From Deltaproteobacteria bacterium (GTDB lineage: Bacteria; Myxococcota_A; Polyangia; HGW-17), in assembly GCA_003249585.1 (NCBI GenBank), contig QKIM01000315.1, forward strand, positions 1-23,080: a stretch of DNA of 23,080 nt, read 5' to 3'. Position 1 is the stretch's first letter; the number at the start of each line of letters is the position of its first letter. The notes beneath the pieces are model-generated. The model worked only from the letters and a program-made list of their open reading frames with translations. It had not been told where the DNA came from and ran no database searches. The position numbers were made by a program, and so were the translations under genes. Positions 8,518 to 14,735 of this stretch are shown piece after piece.

Positions 8518-9402
8518 TCAGAGGGTGCAGACGCGGTTGCGGCCGGAATTCTTGGCCTCGTAGAGCGCTTTGTCGGCAAACTCGATCATCTGCAGCGGGG
8601 TGAGGGCTTTGTGGTAGGGGATGGAGCACAGCCCGAAGCTGGCCGTGATGGGCAGGGAGAGACCCTCGAAATCGAAGGGACGATCCGCCACCACCCGACG
8701 CAGCCGTTCGCCCAGGATGAGCCCGTGATCGTGGCTGATGCCACGGGCGATGATGGCGAATTCTTCACCGCCGTACCGCGCGAAGACGTCTTCTGAACGG
8801 ATCGCGGCGTGCATGCGCTTGGTGAGTTCAACGAGTACGGCGTCTCCCACCAGGTGCCCGTGGGTGTCATTGACCTGTTTGAAGTGGTCGAGGTCGATGA
8901 TGATGAGGGAGAGGGGGAACTTGTGCCTGAGGGAATAGGAGTACTCGGAGTTGAACCGCTCGGTGAAATAGCGTTTGTTGTAGGCCTGGGTGAGCCCGTC
9001 GCGCAGTGCGCTCTCGAACATCTGCTTCTGAAAGTTCTCCTCGATGGAATCGTTGTAGGTGAACTTGAGGATGGACGTAGAGCCGATCTGTATCTTGTCC
9101 CCGTCTTCGAGGAGGCGCCGTGTGACGGGGTCGCCATTGACGAAGGTGCCGTTGGTGCTGTTGAGATCCTCGAGCATCACCTCTCCGCCGGGGAGGTTGT
9201 GGATCATGCAGTGGCCACGTGAGACCCCCTCCTCAAGGATGGGGATGGTGTTCTGATGACTTCTTCCAATGCTGATTTCCGGAGCTTTCAGGCGGTACAT
9301 CTGTCCGGCGTTTGCGCCTGCGATGACGATGAGGCACGGGAAGGACTTGTTCTTTGTCCTGGGCGTGTTCATTGAAATGACTTGCGTTGTTTCGTCTGTC
9401 AC
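8518..9402 (-). CDS. FHA-GGDEF diguanylate cyclase
   Basis: 294 residues. Residues about 22-115 form an FHA domain with the phosphothreonine-binding marks GRSH (46-49), SRGH (61-64) and NSTNG (81-85). A linker of ~15 residues leads to a GGDEF domain: DGLTQAYNKRYF (135-146), IIIDLDHFKQVND with metal-binding Asp170, active site GGEEF (211-215), and the inhibitory I-site RSED (202-205) five residues before it. All key residues are present, so it should make c-di-GMP from two GTP with product inhibition. No membrane segment is seen. Start: GTG at 9402 with GGAGG 5 nt upstream; a later ATG (residue 11, 9372) is the alternative. First gene of the operon with the glycosyltransferase and kinase. The FHA domain suggests control by phosphothreonine, possibly from that kinase (inference). 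Confidence 0.92.
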   Translation of the reverse strand: MTDETTQVISMNTPRTKNKSFPCLIVIAGANAGQMYRLKAPEISIGRSHQNTIPILEEGVSRGHCMIHNLPGGEVMLEDLNSTNGTFVNGDPVTRRLLEDGDKIQIGSTSILKFTYNDSIEENFQKQMFESALRDGLTQAYNKRYFTERFNSEYSYSLRHKFPLSLIIIDLDHFKQVNDTHGHLVGDAVLVELTKRMHAAIRSEDVFARYGGEEFAIIARGISHDHGLILGERLRRVVADRPFDFEGLSLPITASFGLCSIPYHKALTPLQMIEFADKALYEAKNSGRNRVCTL

Positions 9403-9440
9403 AGTTACCTCCGAGAAGTCGATTGCGCTATCTGGCTGTG

Positions 9441-9449
9441 ACTATATCA
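9441..9449 (-). promoter_or_regulatory. possible extended -10 promoter for the cyclase operon
   Basis: On the minus strand TGATATAGT is an extended -10 element (TGn plus TATAGT), about 40 nt before the GTG at 9402. No good -35 hexamer is found at 16-18 nt spacing, which an extended -10 may not need. Weak call. Confidence 0.3.
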
Positions 9450-9652
9450 CAAGAAAACATGGGGCACATGCCAATTCATACACCGTATTCCTTTTGGTAC
9501 CCGCGCGCGGGCGCGGTCTATGGCCTCACTCGGGGAAGAATTTTGGGCGATCCCAGGAGATCCCGGAGAAATAAATTCTATCTCCTGAAGAAATTTTACC
9601 CCGCTTGTAATGGTCCCACGGGGGGGCATTGTGGATGCCCAGACACTGTTAG

Positions 9653-9666
9653 ATTCTAAATAGAAT
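9653..9666. repeat. AT-rich palindrome, operator-like
   Basis: ATTCTA-AA-TAGAAT is a perfect 6-bp inverted repeat with a 2-nt centre, a typical size for a dimeric repressor site. It lies about 80 nt upstream of the first tRNA-tuf promoter and just before the Shine-Dalgarno of the small ORF at 9713. No specific regulator can be named from the sequence. Confidence 0.35.
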
Positions 9667-9712
9667 AAAATATACAATGCGTTGCGATGTTTGGGGAGGA
9701 GGATAAAATTCG

Positions 9713-9775
9713 ATGAAAAAACCGCATAAAGTGCTTGCCGACAGAAAGAAAGTCACTATAATCCGATTCCGCTGA
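9713..9775 (+). CDS. candidate 20-codon small ORF upstream of the tRNA-tuf operon
   Basis: An ATG at 9713 opens 20 codons to a TGA at 9773-9775. The predicted peptide is strongly basic (seven Lys or Arg in the first thirteen residues, ending IIRFR). A purine-rich GGGGAGGAGG ends about 10 nt before the ATG, a strong Shine-Dalgarno that no annotated gene explains. Against it, the ORF contains the whole first promoter (-35 and -10), so the codons may just reflect promoter sequence, and no clear promoter for it is visible upstream. It could be a leader peptide, an independent small protein or chance. Confidence 0.3.
   Translation: MKKPHKVLADRKKVTIIRFR
9735..9762 (+). promoter_or_regulatory. promoter P1 of the tRNA-tuf operon
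   Basis: TTGCCG (9735-9740) and a consensus TATAAT (9757-9762) are 16 nt apart. The -35 is preceded by AAGTGC, and an A-rich tract around 9716-9730 could act as an UP element. It lies 61 nt upstream of P2 and about 95 nt before the first tRNA. Confidence 0.65.
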
Positions 9776-9794
9776 GAGATTTGAACTTAAGTGC

Positions 9795-9823
9795 TTGACA
9801 AGTTCATTTCTGTCATCTATAAA
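9795..9823 (+). promoter_or_regulatory. promoter P2 of the tRNA-tuf operon
   Basis: Perfect TTGACA (9795-9800), 17-nt spacer, TATAAA (9818-9823). This is the strongest sigma70-type promoter in the window. The region after the -10 is GC-rich (CACGCGCCCG), resembling the GC discriminator of stringently controlled stable-RNA promoters. Transcription would start about 25 nt before the first tRNA. Confidence 0.82.
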
Positions 9824-9855
9824 GCTGACTCACGCGCCCGTTTGTCAGCGTTACT

Positions 9856-9928
9856 GCTGGCGTAGCTCAATCGGTAGAGCAGCTGATTTGTAATCAGCAG
9901 GTTGCGGGTTCAAGTCCCTTCGCCAGCT
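9856..9928 (+). tRNA. tRNA-Thr (anticodon TGT)
   Basis: 73 nt cloverleaf: acceptor GCTGGCG/CGCCAGC, D-arm GCTC/GAGC, anticodon stem GCTGA/TCAGC with loop TTTGTAA, standard T-arm GCGGG-TTCAAGT-CCCTT region. CCA is not encoded. First gene of the transcript. Confidence 0.96.
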
Positions 9929-9930
9929 CT

Positions 9931-9949
9931 GTCCGGAGCTGGTCCGGGC
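9931..9949 (+). other. hairpin in the Thr-Tyr tRNA spacer
   Basis: GTCCGGA pairs with TCCGGGC (one G-T pair) around a 5-nt loop, filling most of the 26-nt spacer. Probably a processing or folding element of the tRNA precursor. Confidence 0.5.
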
Positions 9950-9954
9950 TCTTT

Positions 9955-10036
<82 letters not shown>

Positions 10037-10041
10037 CTCAC

Positions 10042-10057
10042 TGACCCTTCGGGGTCA
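10042..10057 (+). other. cUUCGg tetraloop hairpin in the Tyr-Gly tRNA spacer
   Basis: TGACCC-TTCG-GGGTCA: a perfect 6-bp stem closed by the very stable UUCG tetraloop. It fills most of the spacer. A short pyrimidine run (TTCCCTT) follows, but this is not a proper U-tract, so processing or insulation of neighbouring tRNAs is more likely than termination. Confidence 0.6.
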
Positions 10058-10064
10058 TTCCCTT

Positions 10065-10137
10065 GCGGGAATAGCTCAGTTGGCAGAGCATCAGCCTTCC
10101 AAGCTGAGGGCCGCGGGTTCGACCCCCGTTTCCCGCT
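10065..10137 (+). tRNA. tRNA-Gly (anticodon TCC)
   Basis: 73 nt: acceptor GCGGGAA/TTCCCGC, D-arm GCTC/GAGC, anticodon loop CTTCCAA, T-arm GCGGG-TTCGACC-CCCGT region. CCA is not encoded. Confidence 0.96.
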
Positions 10138-10158
10138 CAGAACCGGGTATGGGTTCTG
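10138..10158 (+). other. hairpin in the Gly-Thr tRNA spacer
   Basis: CAGAACC pairs with GGTTCTG around a 7-nt loop. The last base is also the first base of the next tRNA, so the hairpin spans the whole spacer and touches both mature ends. Confidence 0.5.
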
Positions 10159-10233
10159 CTCACGTAGCTCAGACGGTAGAGCACCTCCTTGGTAAGGAGG
10201 AGGTCATCGGTTCGAATCCGATCGTGAGCTCCA
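10158..10233 (+). tRNA. tRNA-Thr (anticodon GGT)
   Basis: 73 nt body plus an encoded CCA (10231-10233): acceptor GCTCACG/CGTGAGC, anticodon stem CCTCC/GGAGG with loop TTGGTAA. It is the only one of the four clustered tRNAs with CCA in the DNA. It is the last tRNA before tuf, as in the E. coli thrT-tufB arrangement. Confidence 0.96.
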
Positions 10234-10248
10234 GTATTCGGATTTCAA

Positions 10249-10269
10249 ATTTGGCCGACCGGCCCAAAT
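10249..10269 (+). other. hairpin directly before the tuf Shine-Dalgarno
   Basis: ATTTGGCC pairs with GGCCCAAAT (one bulged C) around the 4-nt loop GACC. It ends one base before GGAGGA (10270-10275). It may stabilise the 5' end left after tRNA processing or modulate tuf translation. Confidence 0.5.
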
Positions 10270-10284
10270 GGAGGACATAGCATT

Positions 10285-11481
10285 ATGGCTAAAGAAAAAT
10301 TTGTAAGAGATAAGCCGCACGTCAACATCGGCACCATCGGGCACATCGACCATGGTAAGACCACTCTCACCGCCGCCATCACGCGGTACCTCGCCGCCAA
10401 AGGCTTCGCGAAGTTCATCCCCTTCGACGAGATCGACAAGGCCCCCGAGGAGAGAGAGCGCGGTATCACCATCAACACCGCTCACGTCGAGTATCAGACT
10501 GAAAATCGTCACTATGCTCACGTCGACTGCCCCGGGCATGCCGACTACATCAAGAACATGATCACCGGCGCCGCGCAGATGGACGGTTCTATCCTCGTCG
10601 TCTCCGCTCCCGACGGCCCCATGCCCCAGACCAGAGAGCACGTGCTCCTCTCCCGTCAGGTCAACGTCCCCTATCTCGTGGTCTTCCTCAACAAGACCGA
10701 CCAGATGGACGCTGAAGACGCCGAGCTCATCGACCTCGTCGAGATGGAAGTTCGCGAGCTGCTCTCCTCCTACGAGTTCCCCGGAGACGACCTCCCCGTC
10801 GTCAGAGGTTCCGCTCTGAAAGCCCTCGAGGGCGATGTGAACGGTCCCGCCAACGAGTGCATCCAGGAACTCATGGACATGTGCGATCAGTTCATCCCCG
10901 AGCCCGCTCGTGAGATCGACAAGCCCTTCCTGATGCCCATCGAGGACGTCTTCACCATCACCGGTCGCGGCACCGTCGTCACCGGTCGTATGGAGCGTGG
11001 TATCATCCACACCGGCGACCCCGTTGAGATCATCGGTATCAAAGAGACCACCAAGACGACCTGCACCGGCGTCGAGATGTTCCGCAAGATCCTCGACGAG
11101 GGCAGAGCCGGCGACAACGTCGGTCTCCTCCTCCGTGGCGTCAAGCGTGACGAGGTCGAGCGCGGCCAGGTCATCGCCAAGCCCGGCTCCATCACCCCGC
11201 ACACCAAGTTCACCTCCGAGGTGTACGTGCTCAAAAAAGAGGAAGGCGGCCGTCACAAGCCCTTCCGTCAGGGTTATCGTCCCCAGTTCTACTTCAGAAC
11301 CACGGACGTTACCGGCATCATCGAGCTCCCCGAGGGCGTGGAGATGGTTCTCCCCGGTGACAACATCGAGATGACCGTCAACCTGATCGTTCCCATCGCC
11401 GCCGAGAAAGGCCTCCGTTTCGCCATCCGTGAAGGTGGTCGTACCGTCGGCTCCGGTGTTGTGGCCAACATCATCGAGTAG
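10285..11481 (+). CDS. tuf: elongation factor Tu
   Basis: 398 residues, normal length for EF-Tu. It delivers aminoacyl-tRNA to the ribosome as a GTP complex. GTPase motifs are intact: G1 GHIDHGKT (19-26), the RERGITI switch segment, G3 DCPGH (81-85), G4 NKTD (136-139), G5 GSAL (175-178). Domains 2 and 3 follow with [14 protein letters not shown] and the C-terminal [10 protein letters not shown]. Start: ATG with GGAGGA 9 nt upstream. It is the first protein gene of the tRNA-tuf transcript and is likely driven by the tandem promoters at 9735 and 9795. A second tuf copy is common in such genomes but is not in this window. Confidence 0.98.
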   Translation: MAKEKFVRDKPHVNIGTIGHIDHGKTTLTAAITRYLAAKGFAKFIPFDEIDKAPEERERGITINTAHVEYQTENRHYAHVDCPGHADYIKNMITGAAQMDGSILVVSAPDGPMPQTREHVLLSRQVNVPYLVVFLNKTDQMDAEDAELIDLVEMEVRELLSSYEFPGDDLPVVRGSALKALEGDVNGPANECIQELMDMCDQFIPEPAREIDKPFLMPIEDVFTITGRGTVVTGRMERGIIHTGDPVEIIGIKETTKTTCTGVEMFRKILDEGRAGDNVGLLLRGVKRDEVERGQVIAKPGSITPHTKFTSEVYVLKKEEGGRHKPFRQGYRPQFYFRTTDVTGIIELPEGVEMVLPGDNIEMTVNLIVPIAAEKGLRFAIREGGRTVGSGVVANIIE

Positions 11482-11498
11482 AGAATTTGAGGTGATCC

Positions 11499-11654
11499 AT
11501 GGGTAACCGCATTATTATCACCCTGGAATGCAAAGACTGTAAAAATCGCAACTATACCACGACCAAAAACAAGCGGATTACCCCCGGCAAACTCGAGTTC
11601 AACAAGTATTGCCGTTTCTGCAAGAAGCACACCTCGCATAAAGAGACCAAGTAA
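11499..11654 (+). CDS. rpmG: 50S ribosomal protein L33 (bL33)
   Basis: 51 residues, ATG at 11499 with GAGGTGAT just upstream, stop TAA at 11652-11654, 17 nt after tuf. The sequence reads [20 protein letters not shown] and ends with a [15 protein letters not shown] tail. The two CxxC pairs (Cys11/14 and Cys38/41) make this the zinc-binding C+ form of L33. Position between tuf and tRNA-Trp is standard in deltaproteobacterial-type genomes. Confidence 0.96.
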   Translation: MGNRIIITLECKDCKNRNYTTTKNKRITPGKLEFNKYCRFCKKHTSHKETK

Positions 11655-11765
11655 TCCTCTTGTCCGCCTCGACCCCCACACCCCGCGGGGGGTCCAAGAA
11701 ATTCGTCCACTTCCCGGGAAAAAAGTAGTATTGAGAGATACATCGACGCTTTCGGTACCGGGATG

Positions 11766-11794
11766 TTGACAAAAGAAAAAAGTAGGAGTACGTT
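11766..11794 (+). promoter_or_regulatory. possible promoter for tRNA-Trp/secE/nusG
   Basis: A perfect TTGACA (11766-11771) is followed after 17 nt by TACGTT (11789-11794), a poor -10. The predicted start falls just before tRNA-Trp at 11808. The 153-nt gap after rpmG also holds GACCCCC/GGGGGTC (11671-11694), a GC hairpin without a T-tract. Read-through from tuf is equally possible. Confidence 0.4.
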
Positions 11795-11807
11795 TCGGCT
11801 CCTGCGT

Positions 11808-11880
11808 AGGGCAGTAGCTCTAATGGTAGAGCGGCGGTCTCCAAAACCGCAAGTTGGGGGTTCGAGTCCCTCCTGCCCTG
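11808..11880 (+). tRNA. tRNA-Trp (anticodon CCA)
   Basis: 73 nt: acceptor AGGGCAG/CTGCCCT, D-arm GCTC/GAGC, anticodon stem GCGGT/ACCGC with loop CTCCAAA, T-arm GGGGG-TTCGAGT-CCCTC. Discriminator G as expected for Trp. CCA is not encoded. It lies 28 nt before secE. Confidence 0.96.
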
Positions 11881-11908
11881 CTGACCGTACACGGTCGCGA
11901 GGTAAAAT

Positions 11909-12286
11909 ATGGGCAATCGCAAGTACGTGCATCTAGTTTTCATGGTCGGGGCCCTGATCCTCTCCTGGATCATGATCCAGTTTCTTCAGCTCCTGTGGTC
12001 CTACGGGTTCGTGCAGAAATTGATCGGCCATCCCCATGAACTGTACAGCCGCATCGCCGGGATCCTCATCGGTGTCGGATTTGTTGGCTATTACTGGACC
12101 CGGGAGAGTTCCTTCGAGAAGGTCGGCTCCATCGTCAACGAGTTGTCCCGCGTCACCTGGCCCACCAAGCAGGAGACCCAGAGTGCCACCTATGTGGTCA
12201 TCATCACCGTCATTATTTCGGCCGTCATCATGGGCGTGTTCGACTGGTGGTGGTCCTGGTTCACCGATTTTCTCTTATCAGTCTAA
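11909..12286 (+). CDS. secE: preprotein translocase subunit SecE, three-helix form
   Basis: 125 residues. SecE clamps SecY in the SecYEG protein-export channel of the inner membrane. The conserved amphipathic segment NELSRVTWPTKQET is present (about residues 77-90), followed by the essential last helix (about 95-122). Two further hydrophobic segments precede it (about 8-31 and 48-64), giving the long three-helix form known from E. coli rather than the single-helix form of ~60-90 residues found in many bacteria. Start: ATG with GAGG 7 nt upstream. It is 12 nt before nusG and surely co-transcribed with it. Confidence 0.96.
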   Translation: MGNRKYVHLVFMVGALILSWIMIQFLQLLWSYGFVQKLIGHPHELYSRIAGILIGVGFVGYYWTRESSFEKVGSIVNELSRVTWPTKQETQSATYVVIITVIISAVIMGVFDWWWSWFTDFLLSV

Positions 12287-12298
12287 AGGAGTAGTCCC

Positions 12299-12826
12299 AT
12301 GGCGATGAAGTGGTATGTGCTTCATACCTTTGTACAGGCAGAAGAAGCAGTGAAGGCCTCTCTGCTGGAAGTGATCGCCGCCAAGAACATGGGGCATCTC
12401 TTTGGCGAGATTCTCATTCCCACCGAGCGGGTCATCGATATCAAGAACGGGGAAAAGCGCACCTCCTCCCGGAAGATTTTCTCCGGCTACATGCTTATGG
12501 AGATGGAGATGTGCGATGAGGCCTGGCATCTGGTCAAGTCCATCCCCAAGGTGACCGGGTTCCTCGGAGGCAAGCAGCCCACGCCGCTTCCCCGGCATGA
12601 GGTCGAGGCCATCAAGGCTCAGGTCTTCGAGGGGACGACCAAGCCCAAGCCCAAAGTGCAGTTCGTCGAAGGTGAGATTGTCAGGGTCACCAGCGGTCCC
12701 TTCAGCAATTTCCAGGGAAGTGTGGAGGAGGTGAAACCCGACAAACAGAAGTTGCGGGTTCTGGTCTCTATCTTCGGGCGCGCCACGCCCGTGGAGCTCG
12801 ACTTTACTCAAGTTGAAAAAACTTGA
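12299..12826 (+). CDS. nusG: transcription termination/antitermination factor NusG
   Basis: 175 residues, usual length. The NGN domain (about 1-110) starts MKWYVLHTF and includes the RKIFSGYMLMEMEM and VTGFLGG segments. The C-terminal KOW domain (about 120-172) has EGEIVRVTSGPFSNFQGSVE and VSIFGRATPVELDF. It binds elongating RNA polymerase and, through KOW, Rho or ribosomal protein S10. Start: ATG with AAAGGAG about 8 nt upstream; a second Met at residue 3 is possible. It shares the secE transcript; a weak hairpin overlaps its stop codon. Confidence 0.97.
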   Translation: MAMKWYVLHTFVQAEEAVKASLLEVIAAKNMGHLFGEILIPTERVIDIKNGEKRTSSRKIFSGYMLMEMEMCDEAWHLVKSIPKVTGFLGGKQPTPLPRHEVEAIKAQVFEGTTKPKPKVQFVEGEIVRVTSGPFSNFQGSVEEVKPDKQKLRVLVSIFGRATPVELDFTQVEKT

Positions 12827-12830
12827 TTTT
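12808..12830 (+). terminator. weak terminator-like hairpin over the nusG stop
   Basis: TCAAGTT pairs with AACTTGA around a 5-nt A-rich loop, followed by TTTTCTCCCTT. The 7-bp stem is AT-rich, so termination would be partial at best. It could mark the end of a secE-nusG transcript, as in bacteria where rplK has its own promoter. Confidence 0.35.
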
Positions 12831-12881
12831 CTCCCTTGATCTATTTCGCCAAATGGAGTAATTATAGCAGTCATTTTGAGG

Positions 12882-12907
12882 CAGTTGGTCTAAATATATC
12901 CCAACTG
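12882..12907 (+). other. hairpin in the nusG-rplK gap, candidate regulatory leader element
   Basis: CAGTTGG pairs with CCAACTG around a 12-nt AU-rich loop, 37 nt before rplK. No T-tract follows directly. In E. coli the L1 autoregulatory site lies in this leader, so a ribosomal-protein binding role is possible but unproven. No convincing promoter was seen in the 117-nt gap. Confidence 0.4.
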
Positions 12908-12943
12908 ACTGAATTTTAAAGACTTTTTAGAAATGGTGTTCCT

Positions 12944-13363
12944 ATGAAAAAAGTAATCGGACAGATCAAGCTCCAGTTGCAGGCCGGAAAAGCGACACCG
13001 GCCCCCCCCGTGGGTCCCGCTCTCGGCCAGCACGGCGTGAACATTCCCGAATTCTGCAAGGCCTTCAATGCAAAGACCTCTACGCAGGAAGGAATGGTCA
13101 TACCGGTGGTAATCACCGTCTACGCCGACCGGTCCTTCACCTTCATCACCAAAACCCCTCCCGCCGCCATTCTTCTTCTCAAGACCGCCGGCCTCCAGAG
13201 CGGATCAGGTGAGCCCAACAAGCGGAAGGTTGCAAAGATCACGAAAGATCAGGTACGGGAAATCGCTCAGGTGAAACTCCCTGATCTCAACACTACCGAT
13301 ATCGAAGCTGCAATGAGAACGGTCATGGGGACGGCTCGTTCCATGGGCATCGACATCAAATAA
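12944..13363 (+). CDS. rplK: 50S ribosomal protein L11 (uL11)
   Basis: 139 residues, full length. It forms part of the GTPase-associated centre on 23S rRNA. Markers: [26 protein letters not shown] near the N-terminus (two conserved Pro in the hinge region), the [14 protein letters not shown] segment, and the C-terminal rRNA-binding part ending [11 protein letters not shown]. Start: ATG at 12944 gives the expected [12 protein letters not shown]-terminus, but no Shine-Dalgarno is visible in the 20 nt upstream. A four-codon ORF (ATG at 12933) ends across the start codon as CTATGA. First gene of the L11-L1-L10-L12 group. Confidence 0.97.
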   Translation: MKKVIGQIKLQLQAGKATPAPPVGPALGQHGVNIPEFCKAFNAKTSTQEGMVIPVVITVYADRSFTFITKTPPAAILLLKTAGLQSGSGEPNKRKVAKITKDQVREIAQVKLPDLNTTDIEAAMRTVMGTARSMGIDIK

Positions 13364-13380
13364 AGCAATTTTATCAACAA

Positions 13381-13407
13381 CCACCACTGAAGCTTTGCAG
13401 TTGGTGG
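13381..13407 (+). other. hairpin in the rplK-rplA gap
   Basis: CCACCACTG pairs with CAGTTGGTGG (one bulged T) around an 8-nt loop, 9 bp in all. The 3' arm shares GCAGTTGGT with the hairpin before rplK. It is followed by GGGAGG, then by the rplA start at 13436. Candidate binding site for a ribosomal protein repressor (L1 or L10) or an RNA-processing site. Confidence 0.45.
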
Positions 13408-13435
13408 GAGGCTTAACAGCCGAAATGGAGAAGCT

Positions 13436-14146
13436 ATGCCTAAAAGAGGAAAGAAGTATCTTGAAGCACTGAAGTTAGTAGACCGGCTTCAGCGATACTC
13501 TCTCGACGAAGCAGTCGATCTCGTTCCTAAGGTATCCTACTCGAATTTCGATCAGACGGTGGATCTGGCTGTGAAGCTCGGGGTCAATCCCCGGCACGCT
13601 GACCAGATGATCCGTTCTTCGGTTGTACTCCCCCATGGCACCGGCAAAAAAGTGAGAGTCCTGGTCTTCGCCAAAGGCGAAAAGGCTCAGGAAGCTCAGG
13701 AGGCCGGCGCCGACTACGTTGGAGCTGAGGAACTCGTGGACAAAATCCAGGCCGAGAACTGGCTCGACTTCGATAAGACCATTGCGACCCCCGACATGAT
13801 GAGGGTCGTTGGTAAGATCGGTCGTATTCTCGGCACGAGAGGCCTCATGCCCAACCCGAAAGTGGGTACAGTCACGTTCGATGTAGGACAGACCGTCAAG
13901 GAACTGAAAGGCGGCAGAATCGAGTTCAGAGTCGAGAAAGCCGGTATCATCCACGTCCCCGTCGGGAAGGTCTCCTTTGGTCCCCAAAAAATCAAGGAGA
14001 ACGTTCTGGCGGTCATCGAAATACTCCAGAAACTGCGTCCATCAACCGCCAAGGGGACGTACTTCAAAAGTATTTCCATCTCACCTACCATGGGCCCGGG
14101 TCTCAAGCTCGACGTGTCCGCGGTATTAGCTGAGCTGGTAGCGTAA
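13436..14146 (+). CDS. rplA: 50S ribosomal protein L1 (uL1)
   Basis: 236 residues, usual length. It binds 23S rRNA at the mobile L1 stalk and in many bacteria represses its own operon. Conserved segments: the N-terminal [51 protein letters not shown] (the core RNA-binding signature, about 130-150), and the C-terminal [12 protein letters not shown]. Start: ATG with GGAG 6 nt upstream. The 72-nt gap after rplK holds a bulged hairpin. Only 11 nt separate it from rplJ. Confidence 0.97.
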   Translation: MPKRGKKYLEALKLVDRLQRYSLDEAVDLVPKVSYSNFDQTVDLAVKLGVNPRHADQMIRSSVVLPHGTGKKVRVLVFAKGEKAQEAQEAGADYVGAEELVDKIQAENWLDFDKTIATPDMMRVVGKIGRILGTRGLMPNPKVGTVTFDVGQTVKELKGGRIEFRVEKAGIIHVPVGKVSFGPQKIKENVLAVIEILQKLRPSTAKGTYFKSISISPTMGPGLKLDVSAVLAELVA

Positions 14147-14157
14147 CGGAGGCCACA

Positions 14158-14676
14158 ATGAATCGTTTACAGAAAGAACAGCAGATTTCCTATCTGAAAA
14201 ACGTTGTGGCCGAAGCGCCCTCCCTGGTTTTTATCGATTTCTCCGGCGTCAATGTCGAAGAGGTCACCAAAATCCGCGACGAGTTCCGCGCCGCCAACTG
14301 CGAGTACAAGGTCATCAAGAACACCCTGCTCGCGCAGGTGGTCAAGGACACCAAGGCCGAAGTGGTCAACAAGATGCTCTTCGGTCCTACCGCCATCGCC
14401 TTCTCCCGTGAGGAGCCGGCGGCGGCGGCACGCGTTGCACTTAAGCAGGCCAAGGATTTCAAAAATTTCAAAATCCGCGGCGGCTACATGGAGGGAACCC
14501 TCCTGGACGAGAATGGCGTCACCAGCCTGTCCAAGCTCCCGTCCAAGGATGAACTCAGAGGGACGCTTCTGGCGACCATGCTGGCCGTGCCGCAGAGCAT
14601 GATGCGGCTCATGCTGGCCGCTCCCCAGCGGATGCTCATGGTTCTCGATGCGAAAAAACGTAAGATGGAAGAATAA
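14158..14676 (+). CDS. rplJ: 50S ribosomal protein L10 (uL10)
   Basis: 172 residues, usual length. It anchors the L7/L12 dimers on the ribosome through its C-terminal helix. Segments such as LVFIDFSGVNVEEVTKIRDE, EYKVIKNTLLAQV and GPTAIAFSREEPAAAAR match L10; a Met-rich C-terminal helix (SMMRLMLAAPQRMLMVLDAKK) is the L12-binding part. Start: ATG with ACGGAGG 5 nt upstream, 11 nt after the rplA stop. There is no room for the long structured L10 leader that precedes rplJ in many bacteria. Confidence 0.97.
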   Translation: MNRLQKEQQISYLKNVVAEAPSLVFIDFSGVNVEEVTKIRDEFRAANCEYKVIKNTLLAQVVKDTKAEVVNKMLFGPTAIAFSREEPAAAARVALKQAKDFKNFKIRGGYMEGTLLDENGVTSLSKLPSKDELRGTLLATMLAVPQSMMRLMLAAPQRMLMVLDAKKRKMEE

Positions 14677-14735
14677 CCATTTAGGAACTGAACAAACTAA
14701 CATTTCAAGATTTTCTTGAGTTTACGGAGGATAAA

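Larger units (their letters stand above)
9403..9712. other. gene-free region with palindromes, left part of a 453-nt intergenic stretch
   Basis: This lies between the divergent cyclase gene and the tRNA-tuf operon. I see no credible gene of ordinary size. It holds a 12-bp GC palindrome CCCGCGCGCGGG (9500-9511), an 8-bp inverted repeat CAGGAGAT/ATCTCCTG with an 18-nt loop (9554-9561 and 9580-9587), a small hairpin GGGCAT-5 nt-ATGCCC (9624-9640) without a T-tract, and the AT-rich palindrome described separately. From about 9650 the sequence turns AT-rich, as expected upstream of strong promoters. Confidence 0.5.

Noticed and set aside
8513..8629. Upstream extension of the glycosyltransferase to an ATG at 8629
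   Set aside because: The extra 39 residues are polar and Pro/Arg-rich and lie wholly inside the cyclase coding sequence; the ATG at 8512 gives a clean membrane start.
9624..9640. Hairpin GGGCAT/ATGCCC considered as a terminator
   Set aside because: Only 6 bp and no T-tract on either side; no gene upstream on the plus strand that needs it.
9387..9659. Plus-strand ORF of 90 codons in the gene-free region
   Set aside because: Starts inside the cyclase gene on the opposite strand, no Shine-Dalgarno, no recognisable protein features.
11671..11694. GACCCCC/GGGGGTC hairpin after rpmG considered as the tuf-rpmG terminator
   Set aside because: No T-tract follows; the loop is itself GC-rich, so the fold is uncertain. 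It is mentioned only under the neighbouring promoter.
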